A DNA stretch of 64,000 bases from JAXMBN01 sp046349875 (GTDB lineage Bacteria; Planctomycetota; Planctomycetia; Pirellulales; Pirellulaceae), in NCBI GenBank assembly GCA_046349875.1, contig JAXMBN010000015.1, positions 1 to 64,000 of the forward strand. Reading direction: 5' to 3'. Shown here one piece after another: positions 1-7,904 of the stretch. The notes beneath the pieces are model-generated. The model saw nothing but the letters and a program-made list of their open reading frames with translations. It was not told where the DNA came from and ran no database searches. How positions within the stretch are numbered: position 1 is the stretch's first letter; every line of letters starts with the position of its first letter. Both the position numbers and the translations under genes were made by a program.

Positions 1-839
1 CTCGAAAAGTCTATGACACCGACCAGTGGATTGGATATGAGGTGATGCTAGATGTTTACGCCGATGTGTTTGCACTAGGAGTCTTGCTTGTACCCAAGGA
101 TCTTTTGAAGTCGCAAGATCCATTGCAAAAAAGGCCATGCGTCGTTTTTCAGCATGGATTGGAGGGAAGACCCAAAGATACGATCGAAGGCGATCACGCT
201 GCCTATCATAATGTTTCGGCGAGATTGGCAGAGAAAGGGTATGTGGTCTTCGCGCCTCAAAATGCCTATCTGTTTCAAGATCGTTTTCGTACGCTACAGC
301 GCAAGAGCAATCCGCTAGGTCGTACCCTTTTCTCGACGATCATTGGACAGCACCAGCAGATCGTAAAGTGGCTTGCCACTCTTCCTTTTGTTGACGGCGA
401 ACGAATTGGGTTTTATGGACTTTCGTATGGTGGTAAGAGTGCCATGCGAATCCCAGCACTGGTGCCTAAATACAAGCTTTCAATCTGTTCGGCCGATTTC
501 AATGATTGGGTATGGAAGAATGCCAGTACGAAAAGCAATTACAGCTATGTGTGGACAGGCGAGTACGAGATTTTTGAGTTCGGTCTTGGGCCTCGATTCA
601 ATTACGCTGAAATGGCTATGTTGATTGCCCCTAGGCCCTTTATGGTGGAGCGTGGCCACAAAGATGGAGTGGCTCCCGATGATCGCGTGGCCTCCGAATT
701 CGCCAAAGTTCGAGCTCACTATACGGTTCGTCTCAAACAGCCTGAACTCGCCGAATTGGAGTGGTTCGATGGTCCGCACACCATTCACGGAAAGGGTACC
801 TTTGACTTTCTGGACAAACATCTGAAAATGAAGCGATAA
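1..839 (+). CDS. alpha/beta hydrolase (dienelactone hydrolase/acetyl-xylan-esterase-like), 5' end outside window
   Basis: The frame is open to the left edge, so the gene begins upstream; the GTG and ATG near base 42-47 are internal. The visible protein has the alpha/beta-hydrolase core: a strand leading to an oxyanion motif (VVFQHGLEGR), the nucleophile elbow GLSYGG with serine as predicted nucleophile, an acid in the RGHKDGVAPDD segment, and the catalytic histidine in DGPHTIHGKG near the end. This order of Ser, Asp and His is normal for the fold. Planctomycetes carry many secreted esterases of this kind acting on polysaccharide side groups, but the substrate cannot be read from this fragment and the signal peptide, if any, is outside the window. 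The downstream gene starts 59 bp later on the same strand. Confidence 0.85.
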   Translation, partial: RKVYDTDQWIGYEVMLDVYADVFALGVLLVPKDLLKSQDPLQKRPCVVFQHGLEGRPKDTIEGDHAAYHNVSARLAEKGYVVFAPQNAYLFQDRFRTLQRKSNPLGRTLFSTIIGQHQQIVKWLATLPFVDGERIGFYGLSYGGKSAMRIPALVPKYKLSICSADFNDWVWKNASTKSNYSYVWTGEYEIFEFGLGPRFNYAEMAMLIAPRPFMVERGHKDGVAPDDRVASEFAKVRAHYTVRLKQPELAELEWFDGPHTIHGKGTFDFLDKHLKMKR

Positions 840-898
840 AACCTGGGGCGATTCCCTTTCAAAATCGTTTCGAGGTTGGAGAGTTCACGGAGGGTGAG

Positions 899-1621
899 AT
901 GAGGCAATTGGTACGCGCAGGTCGGAAGATTGGGTTTGTATCGAAGTTTCGCGAATTTCAACGCCGAAACTCCCAAGAACGACCAGATCTTCAAGTTCAT
1001 TGGAAAGACCGCTGGCCGCAACTCGATGATGCAACGCAAACGCTCCCCTTTGATGCTCACTACGTCTACCATACGGCTTGGGCGGCTCGAGTCGTATCGC
1101 AGATTCGTCCACAGAAGCACATCGACATCAGTTCTTATACCTACTTTGCGACTCTGGTATCTGCCTTTGTGCCTGTCGAGTTCTATGATTTTCGGCCGGC
1201 CAACATTCACCTGAGCCAGCTGAAATGTGGTGCCGCCGATCTGTGCCAACTCGCCTTTGAAACCCAAAGCGTCGAATCGATTTCCTGCATGCATACGATT
1301 GAGCACATCGGTTTGGGGCGATACGGGGATCCTGTTGACCCCAACGGTGATAAAAAGGCCCTTCACGAATTGCAGCGTGTGGTGCGGCCGGGTGGTGACC
1401 TTCTCATCGTGGTGCCAACTGGCAAGCCACGCATTCAATTCAATGCGCACCGCATCTATGATCCCCAAATGATCTTCGATGCGCTATCCGAATTGAAATT
1501 GCAGAGTTGGTCTCTTCTGCCTGACGATAGTAGTCGCGGACTGGTTGACAATCCAAGTCGGGAATTCGCTCTCCAACAAAAATACGGATGTGGTTGCTAT
1601 TGGTTTAAGCGTCCGGCCTAG
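899..1621 (+). CDS. DUF268-like class I SAM methyltransferase domain protein
   Basis: A 240-residue protein with a good ribosome site (GGAGG at 889-893) before its ATG. The middle part resembles a class I methyltransferase: ISSYTYFATLVSAF takes the place of the SAM-binding glycine loop, SCMHTIEHIGLGRYGDP resembles the post-strand-4 region with a histidine cluster, and LQRVVRPGGDLLIVVPTG is the usual 'VLKPGG' turn before strand 5. The GLGRYGDPxDPxGDxKA segment is what I recall for DUF268 proteins, which often sit in glycan or sugar-nucleotide clusters; the assignment is from memory. The glycine-rich SAM loop is weak, so activity is uncertain. Its stop overlaps by four bases the stop of the convergent M20 peptidase gene. 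Confidence 0.75.
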   Translation: MRQLVRAGRKIGFVSKFREFQRRNSQERPDLQVHWKDRWPQLDDATQTLPFDAHYVYHTAWAARVVSQIRPQKHIDISSYTYFATLVSAFVPVEFYDFRPANIHLSQLKCGAADLCQLAFETQSVESISCMHTIEHIGLGRYGDPVDPNGDKKALHELQRVVRPGGDLLIVVPTGKPRIQFNAHRIYDPQMIFDALSELKLQSWSLLPDDSSRGLVDNPSREFALQQKYGCGCYWFKRPA

Positions 1622-2838
1622 GGCACTGGTAGGCCGTCGCAAGCGATCCTCCGTAGCATCGAAAGGGTGAGAATGGCTTTGCGAGCGAGACTTCCACACT
1701 GAATCCATTCTTCGGGGCTGTGGAGTCCATCCCCTTCAACACCGAAGGTGTCAATATTGCAAAGTCCAAGGGCGGCAAGTTTGTTCCCATCGCTTGCACC
1801 GCCACTTGCCTTCCATTCAATCGACTGGCCAACGTCTTTGGCAGCTTGCTCAGCGACTCGCATCCAGCGGCCCATCATCTCACTCTTGGGCTTGGGTGGC
1901 GAAGTGATTCCCCCTTCAAATTCCAATTGAAAATCGGGGTGGGAAACGCGAAATCGATCTTCGATAAGGCGGAGCTGCTCAATGATCCATTCGGATTGAG
2001 CGGCGTCCTCCATCCGCACGTTGGCTCGAACGGTGCAGAGATCGGGAACTACATTGAGAGGCCCGCCACCATGGATCTTTCCGACATTGATCGTAACACC
2101 GTTTCGCTTGCCATTGAGTGCATGAAGCTCGACAGCGATGGAAGCGGCAGCAACCACAGCATTGCGACCAGCTGCAAAGTTTCGTCCCGAATGTGCCGAT
2201 CGGCCTCGAACCACCCAAAGAAAATTGCCGGATCCTTTTCTAGAATCGACCAAGCTTCCATCGGCCATAGCTGGTTCAAAAAGCATTGCAAAATCAAATT
2301 GATCCGCTCGCTCCTTCCAGAAACTTGAGGATGCGGGCGAACCGATCTCTTCATCGGGATTGAGCAAAACGGTCCAGCGAATCGGGGCGAGCAATCCAAA
2401 GCGTATGCCGGCTAACAAGGCCCAATGCAGTACAACGATGCCTCCCTTGGCGTCGATTACCCCAGGACCCCGCATGCGATCCTCTGAGAGCATTGTGCAC
2501 GATTGCAAAGAGTGCCCTATCGGGTAAACCGTATCGTAGTGAATGGCAAGCAGGACGCGAAGTCCCTGGCGATTGGAGGATTGCCATTCGAGTATTGGTC
2601 CCGTTTCTGACTGTTGGTGTTGTCCAAAATCATCAGTCCATCGCCACGTTGGCAAGTTATGGCGAACGCACGGAACTTGCAGATCTTGCAAACGCTTCTC
2701 AAGAAAATCGGCCACAGAGTGGAGCCCGGCGAGATGATCCGAGGACGAGTTCATATTGCACAGCGCCGAGAGTTCCTCCAACATCACGCCTTGTTGCGAG
2801 CGAAGCCATTCAACCGCTAGTTCAAATGAATCTTGCAT
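1618..2838 (-). CDS. M20-family metallopeptidase (carboxypeptidase G2 / ArgE-DapE-like)
   Basis: A 406-residue zinc-dependent amidohydrolase of the M20 family, which cleaves acyl-amino acids or small peptides with two metal ions. Visible motifs in order: HYDTVYP (first metal histidine and catalytic Asp), GPGVIDAKGG (bridging Asp), NPDEEIGSPAS (catalytic Glu-Glu), LFEPA (metal ligand), and FGVEGDGLHSPEE near the end (last metal histidine). The dimerisation insert with SAHSGRNFAAGRNA lies between the catalytic halves. Motif spelling fits the carboxypeptidase G2 branch better than DapE, but the substrate is not determinable. No signal peptide is seen, so it is probably cytoplasmic. It converges on the DUF268-like gene with stop codons overlapping. 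Confidence 0.88.
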   Translation of the reverse strand: MQDSFELAVEWLRSQQGVMLEELSALCNMNSSSDHLAGLHSVADFLEKRLQDLQVPCVRHNLPTWRWTDDFGQHQQSETGPILEWQSSNRQGLRVLLAIHYDTVYPIGHSLQSCTMLSEDRMRGPGVIDAKGGIVVLHWALLAGIRFGLLAPIRWTVLLNPDEEIGSPASSSFWKERADQFDFAMLFEPAMADGSLVDSRKGSGNFLWVVRGRSAHSGRNFAAGRNAVVAAASIAVELHALNGKRNGVTINVGKIHGGGPLNVVPDLCTVRANVRMEDAAQSEWIIEQLRLIEDRFRVSHPDFQLEFEGGITSPPKPKSEMMGRWMRVAEQAAKDVGQSIEWKASGGASDGNKLAALGLCNIDTFGVEGDGLHSPEEWIQCGSLARKAILTLSMLRRIACDGLPVP

Positions 2839-3087
2839 AATAGGAAGAACATAAATGGTTCAATAAAGTTGGTACAATACATGGATGGATTCTATCTTGC
2901 ACGGTGTATACCTTCTACCGAGGGTCTGCATTCCGAGGCCTTGTAACGAGACAACATCATCGAAACATCGAACGCACATTCCCAAGAGAATACTCAAAGC
3001 TCTTCGCACCAAAGATCGATTTGGCAGTCTTGGCAAACCTGGATTGCGATCGGCACGTGTATCTTATTAGTTGTCCATTTCGCCCTT

Positions 3088-4875
3088 GTGTGGGGACTGC
3101 CGGGAGTTGAGTTTCGAGGCGTTTCGGTCGCCAGTATTCCACTCTGGATCGTGCTGATTGTGGGTGGCGGGCCCATGATCTTGGAGATGGGGTGGGGGCT
3201 GCTGCGAGGCGAAGTGGGGGCCGATTTCTTAGCGGCTGTCTCGATTACGACCTCGCTATTGGTAGGCGAATATCTTGCAGGTGCCATCGTCGTTTTAATG
3301 CTTTCGGGAGGACAGGCACTCGAAGCGTACGCCGTTCGATCTGCATCCGCTGTCTTAGAAGCCCTTGCTAGCCGCATTCCTTCGGTCGTGCATCGTATGT
3401 CGTCTCGCGGAGAAGAAACCACTACTCCCGATCACATTGTTCCAGGCGATCATATCATCGTTTATCCCCACGAGATCTGTCCGGTGGATGGCGAAGTCAT
3501 TCAAGGCATCGGAAGCATGGATGAATCGTATTTGTCTGGAGAACCCTACCAGGTTGCGAAGAGTATGGGGTCCACCGTTGTGTCAGGTGCCATCAATGGC
3601 GGGGCTGTATTGCACGTCCGCGCAACCCATGCGGCGATGGATTCGCGGTACGCCAAAATCATGCGCGTCATGCAAGATTCAGCTCAGCGACGCCCCAATA
3701 TTCGACGATTGGGAGACAAACTAGGAGCACTATACACTCCGCTTGCCATTGTGATTGCCATTGCTGCCTGGATATGGAGTGGCGAAGTGGACCATTTCTT
3801 AGGTGTCTTGGTCGTGGCAACTCCCTGCCCTCTCTTGATCGCCATTCCTGTTGTCGTGATTGGTTCGATCTCTTTGGCGGCGAAACATGGAATCATTGTC
3901 AAGAACCCCGCTATCTTAGAACGACTCGACTTGGTCAAGACAGCCATGTTCGACAAAACGGGCACCCTGACGTATGGGCGTCCCATGGTTACGCAGATGC
4001 ACGTTGCACCGGGAATGGATGCACAACGCGTACTTCAGTACGCGGCGAGTATCGAGCATTTTTCGACCCATCCACTCAGTATGGCCGTGACAGCTGAAGC
4101 AGACGAGAAGGGGCTTAAGCTTTTAGAATGTACTGAGGTTCATGAAATTCCCGGTGAAGGCCTCCGCGGCATCGTTCAAGGCGTTGAAATACTTATCACA
4201 AGTCGCAAGAAACTAGCCACGATCAGCCCCGAAGACCATGCGAAGCTTCCTGAAAGAATGCTTGGTCTCGAGTGCATCGTCATGCTCGATGGTCACTTCG
4301 CATCTCTCATTCAATTCCGCGACCAACCACGACAAGATGGTCATTCCTTCGTACAGCACCTTGAGCCCAAACACGGAATCAAACGCGTCATGCTGATCTC
4401 GGGGGACCGCGAAGAGGAGGTCAAATACCTAGCTGAAAAAATGGGTATTACGGAAATCTATGCGTCTCAAAGCCCCGAACAGAAACTGGAAATCGTGCGT
4501 CGCGAAACGGAGAAAGGGGATTCGCTTTATGTGGGAGATGGATTGAACGATGCTCCTGCATTAACTGCAGCCACGATTGGAATCGCAGTGGGACGAGGCA
4601 GTGAGATCACAGGGGAAGCGGCTGACGCAGTTGTCATGGATAGCTCTCTTCAGAAGATCGATGAGCTATTGCATATCGGCCGCCGGATGAGGAGTATTGC
4701 CCTTCAAAGTGCCGTTGGGGGTATGGCCCTGAGCGTTATTGGAATGGGTTTCGCATTCGTTGGCTGGTTGCCTCCCGTTGCGGGAGCTTTGGTACAAGAA
4801 GCGATCGATGTGATTGCCGTTTTGAATGCGCTGCGAGCTGCCTCGCCTCCTTCGCAGCTATCCGATTATGATTGA
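3088..4875 (+). CDS. P1B-type heavy-metal-transporting ATPase (TPCP motif)
   Basis: A membrane ATPase for transition-metal transport. Seen: actuator-domain signature around SGEPYQ, membrane metal motif TPCPL (residues 245-249 from the GTG at 3088), phosphorylation motif DKTGTLT (Asp289), the P1B-specific STHPLSMA 'HP' motif, and the hinge motif GDGLNDAPAL. TPCP is the spelling grouped as P1B-5, proposed for Ni/Fe; this metal assignment is inference. There is no N-terminal CxxC metal-binding domain. The start is a problem: the frame stays open back to 2947 and codes a clear membrane helix (about 3049-3100) before the GTG at 3088, but no ATG/GTG/TTG lies there, and a TAA at 2944 separates it from an in-frame ATG at 2881. 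The real N-terminus is therefore probably about 45 residues longer. It converges on the GTPase operon. Confidence 0.9.
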   Translation: MWGLPGVEFRGVSVASIPLWIVLIVGGGPMILEMGWGLLRGEVGADFLAAVSITTSLLVGEYLAGAIVVLMLSGGQALEAYAVRSASAVLEALASRIPSVVHRMSSRGEETTTPDHIVPGDHIIVYPHEICPVDGEVIQGIGSMDESYLSGEPYQVAKSMGSTVVSGAINGGAVLHVRATHAAMDSRYAKIMRVMQDSAQRRPNIRRLGDKLGALYTPLAIVIAIAAWIWSGEVDHFLGVLVVATPCPLLIAIPVVVIGSISLAAKHGIIVKNPAILERLDLVKTAMFDKTGTLTYGRPMVTQMHVAPGMDAQRVLQYAASIEHFSTHPLSMAVTAEADEKGLKLLECTEVHEIPGEGLRGIVQGVEILITSRKKLATISPEDHAKLPERMLGLECIVMLDGHFASLIQFRDQPRQDGHSFVQHLEPKHGIKRVMLISGDREEEVKYLAEKMGITEIYASQSPEQKLEIVRRETEKGDSLYVGDGLNDAPALTAATIGIAVGRGSEITGEAADAVVMDSSLQKIDELLHIGRRMRSIALQSAVGGMALSVIGMGFAFVGWLPPVAGALVQEAIDVIAVLNALRAASPPSQLSDYD

Positions 4876-4885
4876 TCGATGTCGT

Positions 4886-6043
4886 TCACGGTCCTTGTGA
4901 TGCGCATCCAACCTGTTCTAAAACCTTGATCGCTTGATTCCAATCTTGGGAACAAATGGCATTGCGAGCTCGATTCAGCATGACGTAATGCTCTTCGCGA
5001 AATGGAATGGCTGCTCCAGGATGCGCTTGCTGAACAAGGAGCATCGATAAGATACGTTCTTGCAGTTCTTGCATCCCGTCACCCGTTCTTGCGCTGATGT
5101 GGACGGAATTCGAATCCGTGAAAGAGTTCGGAGATGCCGTCTCGATATCCGACTTGGTGTAAACGATGAGACGAGGAGGCGTCGTGATGCCGAGCGGAGG
5201 GATTTCATCAACATCGGGAGCACGAAGTTCCAGCAAAAGATCTGCGGTCTCGATGGCTTGTAAAGCACGATGCATGCCCTCCCGTTCTAATGGATCGACG
5301 GTAGAACGCAGGCCAGCGGTATCCATGATGTCGATCATCCATCCACCCATACTGATCGGTTCGACAAGAACATCGCGAGTCGTACCCGGCATGGCATGAA
5401 CGATGCTTCGATCGTATCCCAACCAACGGTTGATCAAGCTACTCTTGCCAACGTTGGGTGCTCCAACGAGCACGACGCGAAATGGCTTCGTCAAATGAAG
5501 TCCAAGGGATCTCCATGCTATCAGGGAATCGGTCTGTTGCAGCGCTTCCATCGAGGACTGCGCCCGGCATCGGTCCGTGATTTGGGTAAGGGCATGCTCA
5601 AGAGCACCGCGATATTGATCGAGCAAGATGGCAGCAATGGTTTGCGTCTTCGCCGATGCAAGATCCTCGATGGCTTGGCTCTGTAGTCGTTCCGCTCGTG
5701 TTCGCGACGATGCTTCCACTTGAATCGCAACACCCGATCGAATAAGGTCTTGAAGAATGCGATCGGCTGCGACGCGTCCACCATGGCAATGGATCTCGAA
5801 GGTGGTTTCCTCTGTTTTGCAAACCACAACGCTCTCAAAGGCGGTCGACGATGGCGAATTCCACCGGCCATATCGAATGGTATTCATCGCTATTGACGAG
5901 CTTCCCCGATGAGGAACCCAGTGTGTTCCAAGTGACGCTTCTGCGTTCGGGCCTCGTACCTCGAGCACCGCAATGGCCGCGGGAGCCGTCGATGTAAGGC
6001 GAGTCACCGTTGTCATGGAAGGGTTGGACGGTACCAACGTCAT
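4886..6043 (-). CDS. MnmE/TrmE-like GTPase lacking the C-terminal CxGK motif
   Basis: Third gene of the minus-strand GTPase operon. The N-terminal part matches the MnmE folate-binding domain pattern (TRLTSTAPAAIAVLEVRGP, then TFEIHCHGG); the central G domain has GAPNVGKSS (G1), PGTTRDV (G2), DTAG (G3) and YTKSD (G4). True MnmE modifies the wobble uridine of tRNA with MnmG and ends in a C(I/L/V)GK tetrapeptide needed for catalysis. Here the protein stops at LEQVGCASQGP, about 60 residues short of typical MnmE, and the neighbouring ATPase gene begins 10 bp further on, so this is not a frameshift. I infer a paralogue with another role. I chose the ATG at 6043 because AAGG sits 8 nt upstream and overlaps the previous stop; an ATG at 6085 would overlap the upstream gene. 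Confidence 0.82.
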   Translation of the reverse strand: MTLVPSNPSMTTVTRLTSTAPAAIAVLEVRGPNAEASLGTHWVPHRGSSSIAMNTIRYGRWNSPSSTAFESVVVCKTEETTFEIHCHGGRVAADRILQDLIRSGVAIQVEASSRTRAERLQSQAIEDLASAKTQTIAAILLDQYRGALEHALTQITDRCRAQSSMEALQQTDSLIAWRSLGLHLTKPFRVVLVGAPNVGKSSLINRWLGYDRSIVHAMPGTTRDVLVEPISMGGWMIDIMDTAGLRSTVDPLEREGMHRALQAIETADLLLELRAPDVDEIPPLGITTPPRLIVYTKSDIETASPNSFTDSNSVHISARTGDGMQELQERILSMLLVQQAHPGAAIPFREEHYVMLNRARNAICSQDWNQAIKVLEQVGCASQGP

Positions 6044-6053
6044 GCAACAAACC

Positions 6054-7904
6054 TTAGCTATTGGAGATGATGGACTGAGTTTCAACGGAATCGCGATCGA
6101 TTTGAACTAAGAACAAAGCTTGTTCCAAAGCAGTGTCTTCTATGGCCAAACAGAGGACATCCTCGCGTCGCAATTCATCGATCAAACCATGCAGTGACTC
6201 CATTATTCGATGTGCGATCGATCGAATCTTGGATCCTCGCAAGTGAAAGGATAGGAGGATCATGGCGATCAGGAAAATAGGTACCAACGACAAAAGGACA
6301 CTTGTGAAGATCATGGATGCAGGTGGGTGAGGAAAATCGATCGGTTCAGATCCCATCGAAAGAGCCGTCCACGAAGCTCCGAAATATTGGCTGTAAATCC
6401 AGACGATTGGACCAGATAGCATAGCCCAAAATAGGAGAGTCACTCCAAAGCCGTAGGCTTGAAGAACAAAGCTTGAAACATGATAAGTGTCCGTTTGTGT
6501 TTCAAACAATTGACGCGCCCGCGTTTGAAGCTGTTCAATTCCGCTCAATCGAAGTTGAGGAGGAGATTCTTCAGAACGGACGCTCTCGGAATGTTTGAGG
6601 CGATTCAATGCTTGATGAAAATGACGGTGAATGGGGTGAAGTCGATCTTCCACCTGTCGGAGAAGTCGATCGCGAATCCCATCGCGCATTTCGACCTCTG
6701 CCTTCTGCGATTGCTGAACATTCTTGGCCCAGGTTGTGAGCGTTCCAAACAAGGACGGTACGCTTCCCGTCAAGGCAAGAAAGAGTCGGTCCCAAGCACC
6801 TTGGGTCAAACTGAGGATGGAAAGGAGGGTTCGATAGGGAAACCAAAGCAAGCTCGTTTCCGACACAAACTGGGCACGCAGGCGACCGCGAATGGCCGTA
6901 TGCAAAACATGCGAGGAGCCTAAAACGGCCTCAACGGCTTGAATGGGTAGTGCTCTCGCTTCTTCTTGTAGCTTGCGAATCGATGTTGCTAAGTAGGGCG
7001 CTTCTTGATCGATGCATTTTGCAACCGATCGACGTACTTTTTGTTTGGCGGCTGTCAGTCTAGCCGTCTTCGTGTAAGCAAGCTCCTCTAAGCTCTGGCC
7101 ACTTAACCTGTCCCGGATCTGACTTTCGATACGAGCTCCAACGCTTTCTTCGCGGCCGCTCGCTTCAAAGTCTTCGACCAAGATAGGAGTGAGAAATTTC
7201 GTTTGTGGAGCACTTGCTTGCATCCAACTGAATAGTTGACGCAGATCCGTTTGAAGGGAATCGGAAATAGGTCCTTCCGTTCGTGCTTTTGTATCGGACG
7301 AATCATGAGGGAGCTCTTTCAGCGGAATCGCAGTAACGATGGGAAGGCAAATAGCTCCTTCGATGGCCGCTGCTAATTCACTATTGATACTGGCTCTCAT
7401 CTGATCGCGGCGAATGACAAAGATCTTGATAGGAGCCATTTCCAATGTGCGTCGCGTTGCTTGAGTGGCCTGCCGATCCGAATGGGTCACTCCAGGTGTA
7501 TCCAAGATGGAGTAAGTCAACCCCAAGGGAATCAGATCATCGGAGTGGCTTTGTAAAAAAAGTTCGGATTGCGGCTGCAAATGGTCAGGAGGCGTTGGAC
7601 CGATCCAAACGAGCTTGGTCGTTGACTCTTTGGCTAAGACTCCGCTTGGAATTTGGTCGCGCACGGATGTGTTGATGACCATCTGCCGAGCGATCCAACT
7701 TTTCCCTTGCCCTTTCGCGCCCACGATGGCAATCGTCAATTGAGAAACACCTCGAGTTAACAAGATGTTCTTGCATTGTTGCTCGTATTCCGAACAGGCC
7801 ATACGTATACGGTCGGTGATAGGTTGATCACCAAATAAGTGTTCTGTGGCGTCGAGAATGCGCTTGGCGAATTTGCGATGGTATTCCAATTCCATTTCAC
7901 TCAT
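6054..7904 (-). CDS. membrane-anchored P-loop GTPase, second gene of GTPase operon
   Basis: A 616-residue protein not recognised as a named family. The N-terminal quarter is a P-loop GTPase: GAKGQGKSW (G1, residues 62-70), LDTPGV (G3, near residue 135), then strands with IKIFVIRRDQ; no clear N/TKxD G4 was found. The middle is long, charged and helical. Near the C-terminus are two hydrophobic segments (about 478-505 and 535-557) separated by a short loop, followed by a basic stretch, suggesting membrane insertion. This layout resembles bacterial dynamin-like or YcjX/GTPase-with-TM proteins, but I would not name one. Its ATG overlaps the stop of the preceding 731-residue GTPase (ATGA, 7901-7904), implying translational coupling and a joint function. 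Confidence 0.75.
   Translation of the reverse strand: MSEMELEYHRKFAKRILDATEHLFGDQPITDRIRMACSEYEQQCKNILLTRGVSQLTIAIVGAKGQGKSWIARQMVINTSVRDQIPSGVLAKESTTKLVWIGPTPPDHLQPQSELFLQSHSDDLIPLGLTYSILDTPGVTHSDRQATQATRRTLEMAPIKIFVIRRDQMRASINSELAAAIEGAICLPIVTAIPLKELPHDSSDTKARTEGPISDSLQTDLRQLFSWMQASAPQTKFLTPILVEDFEASGREESVGARIESQIRDRLSGQSLEELAYTKTARLTAAKQKVRRSVAKCIDQEAPYLATSIRKLQEEARALPIQAVEAVLGSSHVLHTAIRGRLRAQFVSETSLLWFPYRTLLSILSLTQGAWDRLFLALTGSVPSLFGTLTTWAKNVQQSQKAEVEMRDGIRDRLLRQVEDRLHPIHRHFHQALNRLKHSESVRSEESPPQLRLSGIEQLQTRARQLFETQTDTYHVSSFVLQAYGFGVTLLFWAMLSGPIVWIYSQYFGASWTALSMGSEPIDFPHPPASMIFTSVLLSLVPIFLIAMILLSFHLRGSKIRSIAHRIMESLHGLIDELRREDVLCLAIEDTALEQALFLVQIDRDSVETQSIISNS

Noticed and set aside
480..1468. 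Minus-strand open frames at 480-821 and 785-1468
   Set aside because: They are shadows opposite the hydrolase and DUF268-like genes and have no motifs of their own.
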